Shown piece by piece: positions 9,275 through 17,413 of a stretch of 64,000 bases of DNA; position 1 is the first letter of the stretch; every line of letters begins with the position of its first letter. The stretch comes from Azospirillum sp. TSA2s (GTDB lineage Bacteria > Pseudomonadota > Alphaproteobacteria > Azospirillales > Azospirillaceae), in NCBI RefSeq assembly GCF_004923315.1, contig NZ_CP039648.1, positions 414,501-478,500 of the forward strand. Reading direction: 5' to 3'. A program made the position numbers and the translations under genes. The notes below the pieces were generated by a model that searched no databases, was not told the origin of the DNA, and worked only from the letters and a program-made list of their open reading frames with translations.

Positions 9275-11215
9275 TCAGCCCCCGACGACAAGGCAGGGAG
9301 CCGAGGCATCCGTCTTGATACCCAACGCGGCAACCGCCGTGGCAACGATGGATCCGGTCGTCAAGCCGGCTTCCGTGTACTGCATCGCCGGCGAGTCCTG
9401 CGGAAGGAAACGGTCCGGCAGCACCATCGGACGAACCTTCAGGCCCTTGTCGAGCAGCCCGGCCGTCGCCAGGAATTGCAGCACGAAGCTGCCGAACCCG
9501 CCGACCGATCCCTCCTCGATCGTGATCAGCACCTCGTGCTCCAGCGCGAGCCGGCGGACCAGATCCTCGTCCAGCGGCTTGGCGAAGCGGGCGTCGGCCA
9601 GGGTGGTCGACAGGCCGCGCGCCGCCAGCTCCGCCGCGGCACGCCGGGCCTCGCCCAGGCGGGTGCCGTAGCTGAGGATGGCGATCTTGGTGCCTTCCTG
9701 CAGGATGCGGCCCTTGCCGATCGGCAGCAGGCTGCCGCGCTCCGGCAGTTCCAGCCCCACGCCTTCGCCGCGCGGGTAGCGCAGGGCCGAGGCACGGTCG
9801 TCGATGGCGGCCTGGGTCGCCACCATGTGCATCAGCTCCAGCTCGTCCGCCGCCGCCATCAGGACGATGTCGGGCAGGCAGCCGAGATAGGCGGTGTCGA
9901 AGGACCCGGCATGGGTCGCCCCGTCCGCGCCCACCAGCCCGGCGCGGTCCAGCGCGAAGCGCACCGGCAGATGCTGCAGCACCACGTCATGGATGACCTG
10001 ATCGTAGGCGCGCTGCAGGAAGGTCGAATAGATCGCGCAGAAGGGCTTGAACCCCTCCGTCGCCATGCCGGCGGCGAAGGTCACCGCATGCTGTTCGGCG
10101 ATGCCGACGTCGAAGCAGCGGTCGGGGAAGCGCTCCCCGAACAGGTCCAGCCCGGTGCCCGACGGCATGGCGGCGGTGATGCCGACGATGGTCGGGTCGG
10201 CCGCCGCCTCGGCGATCAGGCTCTGGGCGAAGACGCGGGTGTAGGTCGGGGCGTTGGACTTCGGCTTGGACTGGGTGCCGGTCACCACGTCGAACTTGGC
10301 GACGGCGTGCAGCTTGTCGGCCGACTCCTCCGCCGGGCCATAGCCCTTGCCCTTCTTGGTGACGACGTGGATCAGCACCGGCTTGTCGTCGTCGGCATCG
10401 CGGACGTTCTGCAGCACCGGCAGCAGGTGGTCCAGGTTGTGACCGTCGATCGGGCCGATGTAGTAGAAGCCCAGTTCCTCGAACAGGGTGCCGCCGGTGA
10501 CCATGCCGCGGGCATATTCCTCCGCCCGGCGGGCGGCGTTGCGCAGCGGACGCGGCAGCTGGTCGGCGATCTCCTTCGCCAGATGGCGCAGCGACAGGTA
10601 CGGCTTGGACGAGATCAGCCGCGACAGGTATGCGCTCATCGCGCCGACCGGCGGGGCGATGGACATGTCGTTGTCGTTGAGGATGACGATCAGCCGCGAC
10701 TTGGTGGAGGCGGCGTTGTTCATCGCCTCGTAGGCCATGCCGGCGCTCATGGCGCCGTCGCCGATCACGGCGATGACGTTGCGCCGCTCCCCCTTCATCT
10801 TGCTGGCGACCGCCATGCCGAGACCGGCGGAGATGGAGGTGGAGCTGTGGCCGGCTCCGAACGGATCGTATTCGTTCTCCGACCGCTTGGTGAAGCCGCT
10901 GAGGCCCCCGCCCATGCGCAGCGTGCGGATGCGGTCGCGCCGCCCGGTCAGGATCTTGTGCGGATAGCACTGGTGCCCGACGTCCCAGATCAGCCGGTCA
11001 TAGGGCGTGTCGAAGACGTAATGCAGCGCCACCGTCAGCTCGACCACCCCCAGCCCGGCGCCAAGATGGCCGCCGGTCACCGAGACGGCGTCCACCGTCT
11101 CGGTGCGCAACTCGTCTGCGAACTGGCGGAGCTGTTCGGGCTTGAGGGCCCGCAGATCACGGAGGCTGCGAACTCGATCCAGAATTGGGGTCTTTGAAAT
11201 TTTTGCCATTCTCAT
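9275..11215 (-). CDS. dxs: 1-deoxy-D-xylulose-5-phosphate synthase Dxs
   Basis: Thiamine-diphosphate enzyme that condenses pyruvate and glyceraldehyde-3-phosphate, first step of the MEP pathway; 646 residues, full length. Visible landmarks are the [17 protein letters not shown] entry, [15 protein letters not shown], the ThDP motif [17 protein letters not shown], the [15 protein letters not shown] catalytic glutamate region and the transketolase C-terminal domain. The start is uncertain: ATG codons at 11215 and 11209 are both possible and neither has a strong ribosome site. An IS66 remnant begins within about 200 bases upstream, so the original leader may have been replaced. A second dxs elsewhere in the genome is plausible. 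Confidence 0.93.
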   Translation of the reverse strand: MRMAKISKTPILDRVRSLRDLRALKPEQLRQFADELRTETVDAVSVTGGHLGAGLGVVELTVALHYVFDTPYDRLIWDVGHQCYPHKILTGRRDRIRTLRMGGGLSGFTKRSENEYDPFGAGHSSTSISAGLGMAVASKMKGERRNVIAVIGDGAMSAGMAYEAMNNAASTKSRLIVILNDNDMSIAPPVGAMSAYLSRLISSKPYLSLRHLAKEIADQLPRPLRNAARRAEEYARGMVTGGTLFEELGFYYIGPIDGHNLDHLLPVLQNVRDADDDKPVLIHVVTKKGKGYGPAEESADKLHAVAKFDVVTGTQSKPKSNAPTYTRVFAQSLIAEAAADPTIVGITAAMPSGTGLDLFGERFPDRCFDVGIAEQHAVTFAAGMATEGFKPFCAIYSTFLQRAYDQVIHDVVLQHLPVRFALDRAGLVGADGATHAGSFDTAYLGCLPDIVLMAAADELELMHMVATQAAIDDRASALRYPRGEGVGLELPERGSLLPIGKGRILQEGTKIAILSYGTRLGEARRAAAELAARGLSTTLADARFAKPLDEDLVRRLALEHEVLITIEEGSVGGFGSFVLQFLATAGLLDKGLKVRPMVLPDRFLPQDSPAMQYTEAGLTTGSIVATAVAALGIKTDASAPCLVVGG

Positions 11216-11390
11216 TGGCTCACAGTGGCGTCTTTTAGGATCTGCTGATCCCAATAGAATGCAATCTGCGTACAAGAACGGTGCGTAATGGTCGATCCTG
11301 TTACGGTAACGAAAGGGTTTCCGCTGGTGGTGCGTACATCATTGGCTGACCTATGAAACTGAACGGGACCTATTGTTCCGAATACCTCAC

Positions 11391-11740
11391 GTGATTGTGG
11401 CGTAACCATTGGCCTGCAGTGCGCCCTTCCAGTTGGCGGGTTGGCGCTGCAAATGCTCGCCGTTGCGGTCTGGCGTGTAGCGGTAGAACACGGCCAGAGG
11501 TGCGGTGTGGGGACAGGTTCAGTCGTCGTGCACATAGACCCACAACCGTCCGGTGCTGGTCTTGCTGGCGCCCGAGGGGAGCACCGATACCGGGGTGTCG
11601 TCGACGTGCAGTTTGCCCGCCACCAGTACACGGGCGATGATGCGCTCGGCCAGCGGCTTCAACAACGTTGCAGTGCGGCCGAGCCACCCGGCCAAACGTC
11701 GAGCGCGGCAGGTCCACCCCTTCGCGCGTGAAGCATCGAT
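11391..11740 (-). pseudogene. IS66-family transposase (TnpC) remnant
   Basis: Broken fragment of an IS66-type TnpC transposase. Minus-strand translation gives CFTREGVDLPRST, then after a +1 shift LAGWLGRTATLLKPLAERI, then VAGKLHVDDTPVSVLPSGAS and GRLWVYVHDD followed by a stop. After another shift comes AVFYRYTPDRNGEHLQRQ. These pieces are consecutive in the intact protein, so the fragment has at least one single-base insertion and a nonsense or shift event and lacks both ends. No terminal repeats are seen. It lies just upstream of dxs and marks the left side of the scar region. Confidence 0.78.
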
Positions 11741-12015
11741 GTCGATGATCCGTTGACGGGTGCAGCCAGGCAGTTCGGCATCAAAAGGTCGAATTCAGCA
11801 GGTGACCGGCTCAAGATGGCAGAATAAATGTGAATTATATCAGGGTATTATACTGGCGTGTTGACGGGTGTACGTCAGCGTTGGAATTGTGGGGCAATTC
11901 GGCTTGTCGGGGTTCCGGTTGTGTATTGAGAAAACCCACGTACACCGCAGGACCTTAAGGCCTCCTGTCCTCCATGCTCGCTTCATAATCGGCAAAGTCG
12001 AGCTTATGGCGTATT

Positions 12016-12046
12016 CGGTAAAGGCCACATCCTGCCCCCGCAACCA
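12016..12046 (+). repeat. tRNA-fMet 3'-end relic 1 (candidate att site)
   Basis: The 18 bases 12029-12046 match the 3' end of an alphaproteobacterial initiator tRNA: T-stem strand, acceptor strand, discriminator A and encoded CCA. The rest of the tRNA is absent. The 31-base segment is repeated at 37120-37150 in the same orientation with two mismatches. It is followed by a terminator hairpin, as a real tRNA gene would be. Such relics are left by integrases that target tRNA 3' ends. Confidence 0.72.
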
Positions 12047-12056
12047 GAATTCACAC

Positions 12057-12086
12057 AACGCCCCGTTCCGCAAGGAGCGGGGCGTT
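12057..12086 (+). terminator. Hairpin terminator after tRNA-fMet relic 1
   Basis: Perfect stem AACGCCCCG (12057-12065) with CGGGGCGTT (12078-12086), extended inside by TCC/GGA. The stem is GC-rich with a short T-containing tail. It resembles the terminator beyond a tRNA gene and accompanies the relic in the second copy as well. Confidence 0.6.
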
Positions 12087-12192
12087 CGTGCATTTGAAAA
12101 TTGAGTTCGTCTGGTTCGGCCTTCATCGATACTGTTCGGCGGGATCGCGCCGCGAGGGTATCCCAAGACACGCGCCGCAGGGCTTCGGCAGC

Positions 12193-12648
12193 TCAGGCCG
12201 ACGGATCTGCACCCGTTGCCTGCGTCGCGGCGGAGACAAGAGATGCTCTCATTTGCTCCAGAACTTCGCCAATCCCGTCCTCTCTGACAGCAATGGCATG
12301 GCGGTCGACCATCCATGCCGGATCGTTGCAAGCGAGCCAAGTGCGGCCAGCGTCGGAGCGCCAAACCAATGCTTTCATTGGAAGATCGATGGCGAGCGTT
12401 GGGACCGCTTCCATCAGGGGCGTACCCGCAGCCGGGTTGCCGAAGATCAGCACCAGGGTTGGGCGCAGGTGGAGGCCCATTCGGGACGCGGCGGCGGCAT
12501 GATCGATGCGGGCGACCACGGTCATACCGAGACCAGCGACCGCCGATGCCATGCGTTCCGCCGTCTCGCTGGGGCTGTGGGGGCTTGGGAAAACCATCAA
12601 TCCTTCGGCCACCGCATCGACGATGGCGGCATTGTGCGATGCGCTCAT
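12193..12648 (-). CDS. DUF302-domain protein
   Basis: Small cytosolic DUF302 protein, 151 residues. The family core is seen as SPSETAERMASAVAGLGMTVVARIDHAAAA, then RPTLVLIFGNPAAGTPLM and IDLPMKALVW, which together form the alpha/beta fold with a conserved FGNP turn. The ATG at 12648 is preferred over one eight codons upstream because AGGAG lies nine bases before it. It stands alone between the relic/terminator scar and the hydratase operon. The family occurs in many stress-related or heterodisulfide-linked loci, but the biochemical role is not established. Confidence 0.8.
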   Translation of the reverse strand: MSASHNAAIVDAVAEGLMVFPSPHSPSETAERMASAVAGLGMTVVARIDHAAAASRMGLHLRPTLVLIFGNPAAGTPLMEAVPTLAIDLPMKALVWRSDAGRTWLACNDPAWMVDRHAIAVREDGIGEVLEQMRASLVSAATQATGADPSA

Positions 12649-13035
12649 TTCGGTTGCTCCTGGGTCGCTCATTTCAACAGGACCGGACCGGCGTCGAACC
12701 TGACGCGCAGTGGCTGGTGGGAAGGATGTCGCTCAGCCTTGTTCCAGTGTGGATGGGTGTGCGTGCCGGGATGCCTCCCTGCTGGGTTGCCCGACTATCC
12801 CCATCAAGCGCTTGGCGATCTTGTGAAAATCCCCCGTCGATTTGAACGAAAGCCAGATGCCGCGACCTGATGCGTATCGAAACTGTGCAGTGTTCAAATC
12901 AGCGACGCCCTGTCCAAGACGATCCTGACCTGGATGGGCAGCATCGCCGCCACGGTTCCTGAAGAGGGACCATGACGCTCGGTTCGCCTTCGGGAACGGA
13001 GCCGGCAGAGTTTCCCCGCGCCGCCGGCTGATCGC

Positions 13036-13072
13036 GCCGGACAGGGCTCCCTCCCCCGGAGCCCTGTCCGGC
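13036..13072 (+). promoter_or_regulatory. Long perfect hairpin upstream of the hydratase operon
   Basis: A 15-base perfect inverted repeat, GCCGGACAGGGCTCC at 13036-13050 and its complement at 13058-13072, separated by CTCCCCC. It lies 64 bases before the GTG of the first hydratase subunit gene, within a 487-base gene-free stretch (12649-13135). There is no T tract, so it is not a simple terminator. It could be an attenuator, an mRNA-stability element or a protein site. Nothing else in the gap was recognised. Confidence 0.5.
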
Positions 13073-13135
13073 CCGCGATCCCTTGCAAACTCTCAGGTCG
13101 GCCAGCCCGTGGCCCTGTCGCAAAAGGAGGCTCGC

Positions 13136-13486
13136 GTGAAACGACAAGCTGAACCGGCCGAAACGGCGCCGCTGCCCGGCATCGTGACGGCGCTTGGCGA
13201 GGAGGCGGCTTTCCGGCCCGGCGACACCGTCCGCATCCTCACCCGAAGCCCCATCGGCCATTACCGGGTGCCCGCCTACCTGCGCGGCAAGACCGGCACG
13301 ATCGAAGCCGTCATCGAACCCGCCGCCATCGACAACGAGCAGGAAGCATACGGCCGCAATGCCGGCGCCAGGCGACATTATTACCGGGTCGCGGTCCCGC
13401 TGATCGACGTTTGGCCCGACTATGCCGGTCCGGAAAAGGACAGCCTGCGCATCGAGATTTACGAGACTTGGCTGGAAAGGGCCTGA
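13136..13486 (+). CDS. Nitrile hydratase beta C-half / thiocyanate hydrolase alpha-like subunit
   Basis: 116-residue protein equal to the C-terminal SH3-like half of nitrile hydratase beta. In three-subunit thiocyanate hydrolase this half is the separate alpha subunit, and in toyocamycin-type nitrile hydratases one of the two small subunits. Key segments are FRPGDTVRILTRSPIGHYRVP at about 27-47, LRGKTGTIEAV and the closing YRVAVPLIDVWPDY followed by LRIEIYETWLERA. The GTG at 13136 is chosen because AAGGAGG lies six bases upstream. It is followed after 4 bases by the metal-binding subunit gene, so the three subunits should be made together. Confidence 0.82.
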   Translation: MKRQAEPAETAPLPGIVTALGEEAAFRPGDTVRILTRSPIGHYRVPAYLRGKTGTIEAVIEPAAIDNEQEAYGRNAGARRHYYRVAVPLIDVWPDYAGPEKDSLRIEIYETWLERA

Positions 13487-13490
13487 CCCG

Positions 13491-14162
13491 ATGACCGACC
13501 CAGATCACGGCCACCAACGCGGCCATCAGCATGAGCATGGCCATCCGCATGCCCCCGTCGGACAGGAAGGCCCGACCGGCTACTACGAGATCATGGAAAC
13601 CGCGGTGCGCGAACTGCTGGTCGAACGCGGGATGATCGGTCCCGACGAGATCCGCCGGCAGATCGAGGTTCTCGATTCCCGCAACCCGGCGCTGGGGGCC
13701 AAGGTCGTCGCCCGCGCCTGGGTGGATGCGGAATTCCGCCGCCGCCTTCTTACCGATGGACGGGCGGCGTGCGAGGAGCTGGGCATCAGCTTCTATGACG
13801 ACACCCGGCTGATCGTGCTGGAGAACACCGCCACGGTGCACAACCTGATCGTCTGCACCCTGTGTTCCTGCTACCCGCGCCCGGTGCTGGGGCTGCCGCC
13901 GGATTGGTACAAGCTGAAGGCCTACCGTGCCCGTGCGGTGGTGGAGCCGCGGGCGGTGCTGGCCGAATTCGGGACCGTCATTCCTGAAGACATCGAAATC
14001 CGCGTCAGCGATTCCACCGCCATGGTCCGCTACCTCGTCCTGCCGCGCCGGCCGGACGGGACGGACGGCATGGATGAAGAAAGTCTGGCGGCCCTGGTGA
14101 CCAGGGACGCCATGATCGGCGTGGTCCCGGTGGCCGCTCCCACGGGGAGGACGGTGCAATGA
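13491..14162 (+). CDS. Cobalt-type nitrile hydratase alpha / thiocyanate hydrolase gamma subunit
   Basis: Catalytic metal-binding subunit, 223 residues. The claw motif CTLCSCYPRP at residues 122-131 supplies C122, C125 and C127. Threonine after the first cysteine and tyrosine after the last mark the cobalt rather than the iron type. Two of these cysteines are normally oxidised to sulfenic and sulfinic acids. The flanking pattern WYKLKAYRARAVVEPRAVLAEFG is conserved in the family. Residues 5-20 are strikingly histidine-rich, an extension not part of the catalytic fold, suggesting metal delivery or storage. It overlaps the next subunit gene by ATGA. The substrate may be a nitrile or thiocyanate; the sequence does not decide. 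Confidence 0.87.
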   Translation: MTDPDHGHQRGHQHEHGHPHAPVGQEGPTGYYEIMETAVRELLVERGMIGPDEIRRQIEVLDSRNPALGAKVVARAWVDAEFRRRLLTDGRAACEELGISFYDDTRLIVLENTATVHNLIVCTLCSCYPRPVLGLPPDWYKLKAYRARAVVEPRAVLAEFGTVIPEDIEIRVSDSTAMVRYLVLPRRPDGTDGMDEESLAALVTRDAMIGVVPVAAPTGRTVQ

Positions 14163-14506
14163 GCGGTGGCGAACAGCTGGTCAGGCGTCTGCCCAACGAC
14201 ATCGGCGGCTTGTCCGCCGGACCGATCGAGCGAATCGAGCATGAGTTGGAGCCGTGGGAGAAGCGCTGCCACGCGCTGGCCGACGTGCTCGACTTCCGCA
14301 AGATCATCAACACCGAAGAGAAGCGCCGCGGCGTCGAGGCGCTGGGGTCGGAGATGGTCGGCGCGCTCGGCTATTACGAGCGCTGGATCGTCGCCTTCTC
14401 CAACATCCTTTTTCAGAAGGGGCTGCTGACGCCGGAGGATCTGGCCCGCAAGATGGACGAGGTCGCGGCGCGTCACCCCGTTCCTCAGCCCATCCCGCAG
14501 CCATGA
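14159..14506 (+). CDS. Nitrile hydratase beta N-half / thiocyanate hydrolase beta-like subunit
   Basis: 115-residue protein matching the N-terminal helical half of nitrile hydratase beta. LPNDIGGLSAGPIERIEHELEPWEKR at about 11-36 corresponds to the family signature DIGG...GPI...E...WE. It is followed by the helix that packs on the catalytic subunit and a YYERWIVAFSNILFQKGLLTPEDL segment typical of the beta chain. It starts within the previous stop codon. Subunit genes here run beta-C half, catalytic, beta-N half, a different order from the usual beta-alpha-gamma thiocyanate hydrolase operon. Confidence 0.82.
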   Translation: MSGGEQLVRRLPNDIGGLSAGPIERIEHELEPWEKRCHALADVLDFRKIINTEEKRRGVEALGSEMVGALGYYERWIVAFSNILFQKGLLTPEDLARKMDEVAARHPVPQPIPQP

Positions 14507-14661
14507 GCGCGGTCCAGTCGGCCGATCTCGCGACCTGCTTCGTCGAGCGCGATCCGCGGGTTGCGCTGGCCGCCTTCCTGGTGACTTCCATCGTATATCC
14601 GAAAAGGTCGCTTTCGCTTGGCGGGGCGTTTCCCTTCCCTGTCGAAGGAGAAGCGTCATGA
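14503..14661 (+). CDS. Small ORF coupled between hydratase and permease genes
   Basis: 52-codon frame whose ATG overlaps the hydratase stop (ATGA) and whose stop overlaps the permease start (ATGA). The peptide starts MSAVQSADLATCFVERDP, has a short hydrophobic part (VALAAFLVTSIVY) and resembles no family I know. Being linked at both ends by four-base overlaps argues that it is translated. It may be a small accessory peptide or only a coupling leader for the permease, whose start also has its own GAAGGAGA site. Confidence 0.35.
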   Translation: MSAVQSADLATCFVERDPRVALAAFLVTSIVYPKRSLSLGGAFPFPVEGEAS

Positions 14662-15713
14662 GTCCGCTTCCGAAACCCTCGGCCGTCCTCGGCCGCCCCG
14701 GCCTGAAAGCCCGGCTCGTCCTCGTGTCCGCGGCCGTTCTGCTGCTGAACGGCGGCGGCTGGCTTGGCGCCTGCCTGTCCTTCGGCGGCGATCCGGCGTT
14801 GTTCGCCATGGCGCTGCTGGTCTATGGGCTTGGCATGCGCCATGGGCTGGATGCCGACCACATCGCCGCCATCGACAATGTCACGCGCAAGCTGATGCAG
14901 GAGGGAGAGCGCCCGGTCGCAGTCGGCTTCTTCTTCGCGCTCGGTCATTCGGCGCTGGTGGTCCTGGTGGCCGCGGCGGTCGGCGCCACCGCCGGCTCGT
15001 TGGAGCTGTTCCGCGGCGTGCATGAGGTCGGCGGCTTTCTGGGCACCGGCATCTCGGCGCTGTTCCTGCTGACCGTGGCGCTGCTCAACATCCTGGTGTT
15101 CCGTTCGGTCTATCGTGCCTATCGAACATTGCGTGCCGGCGGTTCTCCGGATCAGGCGGAACTGGACCGCATGATGGGCGGGCAAGGGCTGCTGGCAAGG
15201 CTTCTCCGTCCGCTGTTCGGGCTGATCGGCCAGAGCTGGCACATGGCTCCGCTCGGCGTGCTGTTCGGCCTGGGCTTCGACACGGCGACGGAGATCGCGG
15301 TGTTCGGGTTGTCCGCCGCGCAGGTGGTCAACGGGCTGCCCTTCGCGACGATCCTGGTCTTTCCCCTGCTGTTCGCCGCCGGCATGCTGCTGGTCGATAC
15401 CGCCGACGGGCTGCTGATGCTGGGGGCCTATCGCTGGGCGACCGCCCGTCCCATCCGCCGGCTGCGCTACAACATGGGCGTCACGCTGCTGTCCGCCCTT
15501 CTCGCCGGCTTTATCGGCGGAACCGAGATGCTGGGCTTGATCGGCGAGCATTTTGGCTTCGACGGCGGGCTTTGGAGCCTCCTGGGCCTGCTGAAGGACG
15601 TGTCCGACCGGCTGGGTTTCCTCATCGTCGTCCTGTTCGCCGTCGCCTGGGCGGTCGCCTTTGGCCTGCACAGGTCGCGTGCGGCGTCGGCGGTCCTGAA
15701 AGGCGACGCCTGA
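14658..15713 (+). CDS. NiCoT-family nickel/cobalt permease
   Basis: High-affinity nickel/cobalt transporter of the NixA/HoxN/NhlF type, 351 residues with about eight membrane segments. The family signature RHGLDADHIAAIDN is at residues 61-74. The second signature LGHSALVVL and the third, LGFDTATEIA near residue 210, are also present, as is the cytosolic loop between helices 4 and 5. GAAGGAG lies eight bases before the ATG. Immediately downstream of a cobalt-type hydratase, it is most likely the cobalt supplier, as NhlF is for nitrile hydratase. Metal preference cannot be read from sequence alone. Confidence 0.9.
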   Translation: MSPLPKPSAVLGRPGLKARLVLVSAAVLLLNGGGWLGACLSFGGDPALFAMALLVYGLGMRHGLDADHIAAIDNVTRKLMQEGERPVAVGFFFALGHSALVVLVAAAVGATAGSLELFRGVHEVGGFLGTGISALFLLTVALLNILVFRSVYRAYRTLRAGGSPDQAELDRMMGGQGLLARLLRPLFGLIGQSWHMAPLGVLFGLGFDTATEIAVFGLSAAQVVNGLPFATILVFPLLFAAGMLLVDTADGLLMLGAYRWATARPIRRLRYNMGVTLLSALLAGFIGGTEMLGLIGEHFGFDGGLWSLLGLLKDVSDRLGFLIVVLFAVAWAVAFGLHRSRAASAVLKGDA

Positions 15714-15772
15714 GCACGCCCGTCCGTCATCCTCTCCTCAAGATTTCATCCCCTGCAAAGAAGGAGTTCACC

Positions 15773-16516
15773 ATGGCCACCCGGATTCCGGCCGCCTACG
15801 CCGACCCCGCGTCCCCTGCGCTGCCGAAGGGCGGGATGGTCCTCGACCTCGCCCGGACCGCTCTCGTCATCACCGACCCGCAGATCGATTTCCTCAGCCC
15901 GCAGGGCGCGGCCTGGGGGGCCTTCGGCGAGAGCATCACCGAGCACGGAACCGTGGGCAACATCGGCCGGCTGCTGGTCGCCGCCAAGGCAGCCGGTATC
16001 CCGGTGGTGATTTCGCCGCACTATTATTACCCGCACGACCATGACTGGGACCATGCCGCGCCCGGCGAGGTGTTGATGCACAGGCTGCGCATGTTCGACC
16101 GCCGCGACCCGCTGTCGCTCGAGGGCTTCGCTGGGTCGGGCGCCGACTGGATGCCCGAATACCACGACCTGATCCAGGACGGGCGGACCATCGTCTGTTC
16201 GCCCCACAAGATCGCCGGCCCGCAGACCAACGACGTGCTGTTCCAATTGCGCAAGAAGCGGGTGGATCAGGTCATCCTGGCGGGCATGGCGGCCAATTTC
16301 TGCGTGGAATCGCATCTGCGCGATTTCGTCGAGCATGGCTTCGAGGTCGCCGTCGTGCGCGACGCCACCGCCGCCAGCAAGCTGCCCGAAGGCGACGGCT
16401 ATCTCGCGGCCCTGATCAACTTCCGCTGGCTGGCCAATGCCCTGTGGAGCACCGACGAGACCGTCGAGCGGCTGGGCGTGTCCGGCGCCGTCAATGCCGG
16501 CGGCCGGCGGGGCTAA
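15773..16516 (+). CDS. Isochorismatase-family cysteine hydrolase
   Basis: Cysteine amidohydrolase of the isochorismatase superfamily, 247 residues. The catalytic triad is visible as D35 (TDPQIDF), K146 (SPHKIAGPQ) and C177 (AANFCVES), with the cis-peptide region before the cysteine. AAGGAG lies seven bases upstream of the ATG. It follows the permease by 59 bases and is probably in the hydratase operon. Amides released by a nitrile hydratase, or small carbamoyl compounds such as biuret or N-carbamoyl derivatives, are plausible substrates. The pairing would convert nitrile to amide to acid, but that is inference from position. Confidence 0.83.
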   Translation: MATRIPAAYADPASPALPKGGMVLDLARTALVITDPQIDFLSPQGAAWGAFGESITEHGTVGNIGRLLVAAKAAGIPVVISPHYYYPHDHDWDHAAPGEVLMHRLRMFDRRDPLSLEGFAGSGADWMPEYHDLIQDGRTIVCSPHKIAGPQTNDVLFQLRKKRVDQVILAGMAANFCVESHLRDFVEHGFEVAVVRDATAASKLPEGDGYLAALINFRWLANALWSTDETVERLGVSGAVNAGGRRG

Positions 16517-16627
16517 CGTTCGATCGGTCCCGCCGCTATGGCTTCGCCGAGCGGATGGACCACCTTGCGGCTGCTGTGGCGCCATCGCAGCGGGCGGAGG
16601 CGCCACGGGCTCAGGTCGCAACCCCAT

Positions 16628-17413
16628 TCAAGGGCGGGACGGGGTGAGGCGCGGCACCAGCAGCCGGCGGAGCCCGGCCACCCCGGCATAGAGCACGAGC
16701 CCCAGCAAACAGAGCTGCAGGACGATGGCGAACATCTGTGCCGTCTCAAAGGAATTGATCCGGCTGACCAGCAGGTATCCCAGCCCGGAGCTTCCCGATA
16801 TGAACTCCGCCACGACGGTGCCGACGAGGGCCAGGACGATGCCCACCTCCAGGCCGGTGACGATGAAGGGGAGGGCATAGGGAAGCTCCAGGCGACGGAG
16901 CAGCTGGAAGTGGCTGGCGTCAAAGGAGGTCATCACGTCGCGCAACCCTTCCGGCACCGACCGGATGCCGAGCAACGTGTTCATCATGATCGGGTAGAAG
17001 GGCAGGATGGCGGAGGTGAGGATCTTCGGGCCCAGGCCGAATCCCATCCACACCACGAACAGCGGAATCAGCGCCACCTTCGGAAGAACCTGGAAGGCGA
17101 CGATGAAGGGCTTCGCCAGGCGCTCCAGCGTCGGCGACAGCGAGAGCAGGATGCCCGCGGCCACACCCAGGACGGTCGCCAGGAGGAATCCGGCCACGGA
17201 GCCGGCGAAGGTCATGGCCGTGTGGCTCCAGGCCCGCCCGCTGAGCATCAGCGCCACCCACTCCTCCAGCACCGGCCGGGGGGCGGGCAGGATGAAGGGG
17301 GAGACGCCCCGGGCGGTGACGAATCCGTGCCAAGCCAGCAGCCCAGCCGCCAGCAGGCACGGCGTGACCAGCCACGGCAGCCAGACCGCATCGCGCAACC
17401 GCACCTTCTTCAT
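16628..17413 (-). CDS. ABC transporter permease (SsuC/TauC type)
   Basis: Inner-membrane permease of a nitrate/sulfonate/taurine-type importer, 261 residues and six predicted helices. The coupling EAA loop is seen in the DVMTSFDASHFQLLRRLELPYALPFIVTGLEVG region. The ATG at 17413 overlaps the ATPase stop (ATGA). A longer upstream reading frame is the shadow of the ATPase gene. The operon converges on the amidohydrolase gene with a 111-base gap. Confidence 0.88.
   Translation of the reverse strand: MKKVRLRDAVWLPWLVTPCLLAAGLLAWHGFVTARGVSPFILPAPRPVLEEWVALMLSGRAWSHTAMTFAGSVAGFLLATVLGVAAGILLSLSPTLERLAKPFIVAFQVLPKVALIPLFVVWMGFGLGPKILTSAILPFYPIMMNTLLGIRSVPEGLRDVMTSFDASHFQLLRRLELPYALPFIVTGLEVGIVLALVGTVVAEFISGSSGLGYLLVSRINSFETAQMFAIVLQLCLLGLVLYAGVAGLRRLLVPRLTPSRP

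Noticed and set aside
7277..11197. A 1306-codon plus-strand open frame
   Set aside because: It lies exactly opposite hpnH, ispH and dxs, has no domain character and comes from GC-rich codon bias; long antisense frames of this kind occur opposite most genes here.
13074..13110. Possible glycine riboswitch fragment (CAAACTCTCAGG)
   Set aside because: The pairing GGGAGAG strand and the second aptamer are not found, and no glycine-related gene follows; mentioned only as a reason to run a covariance search.
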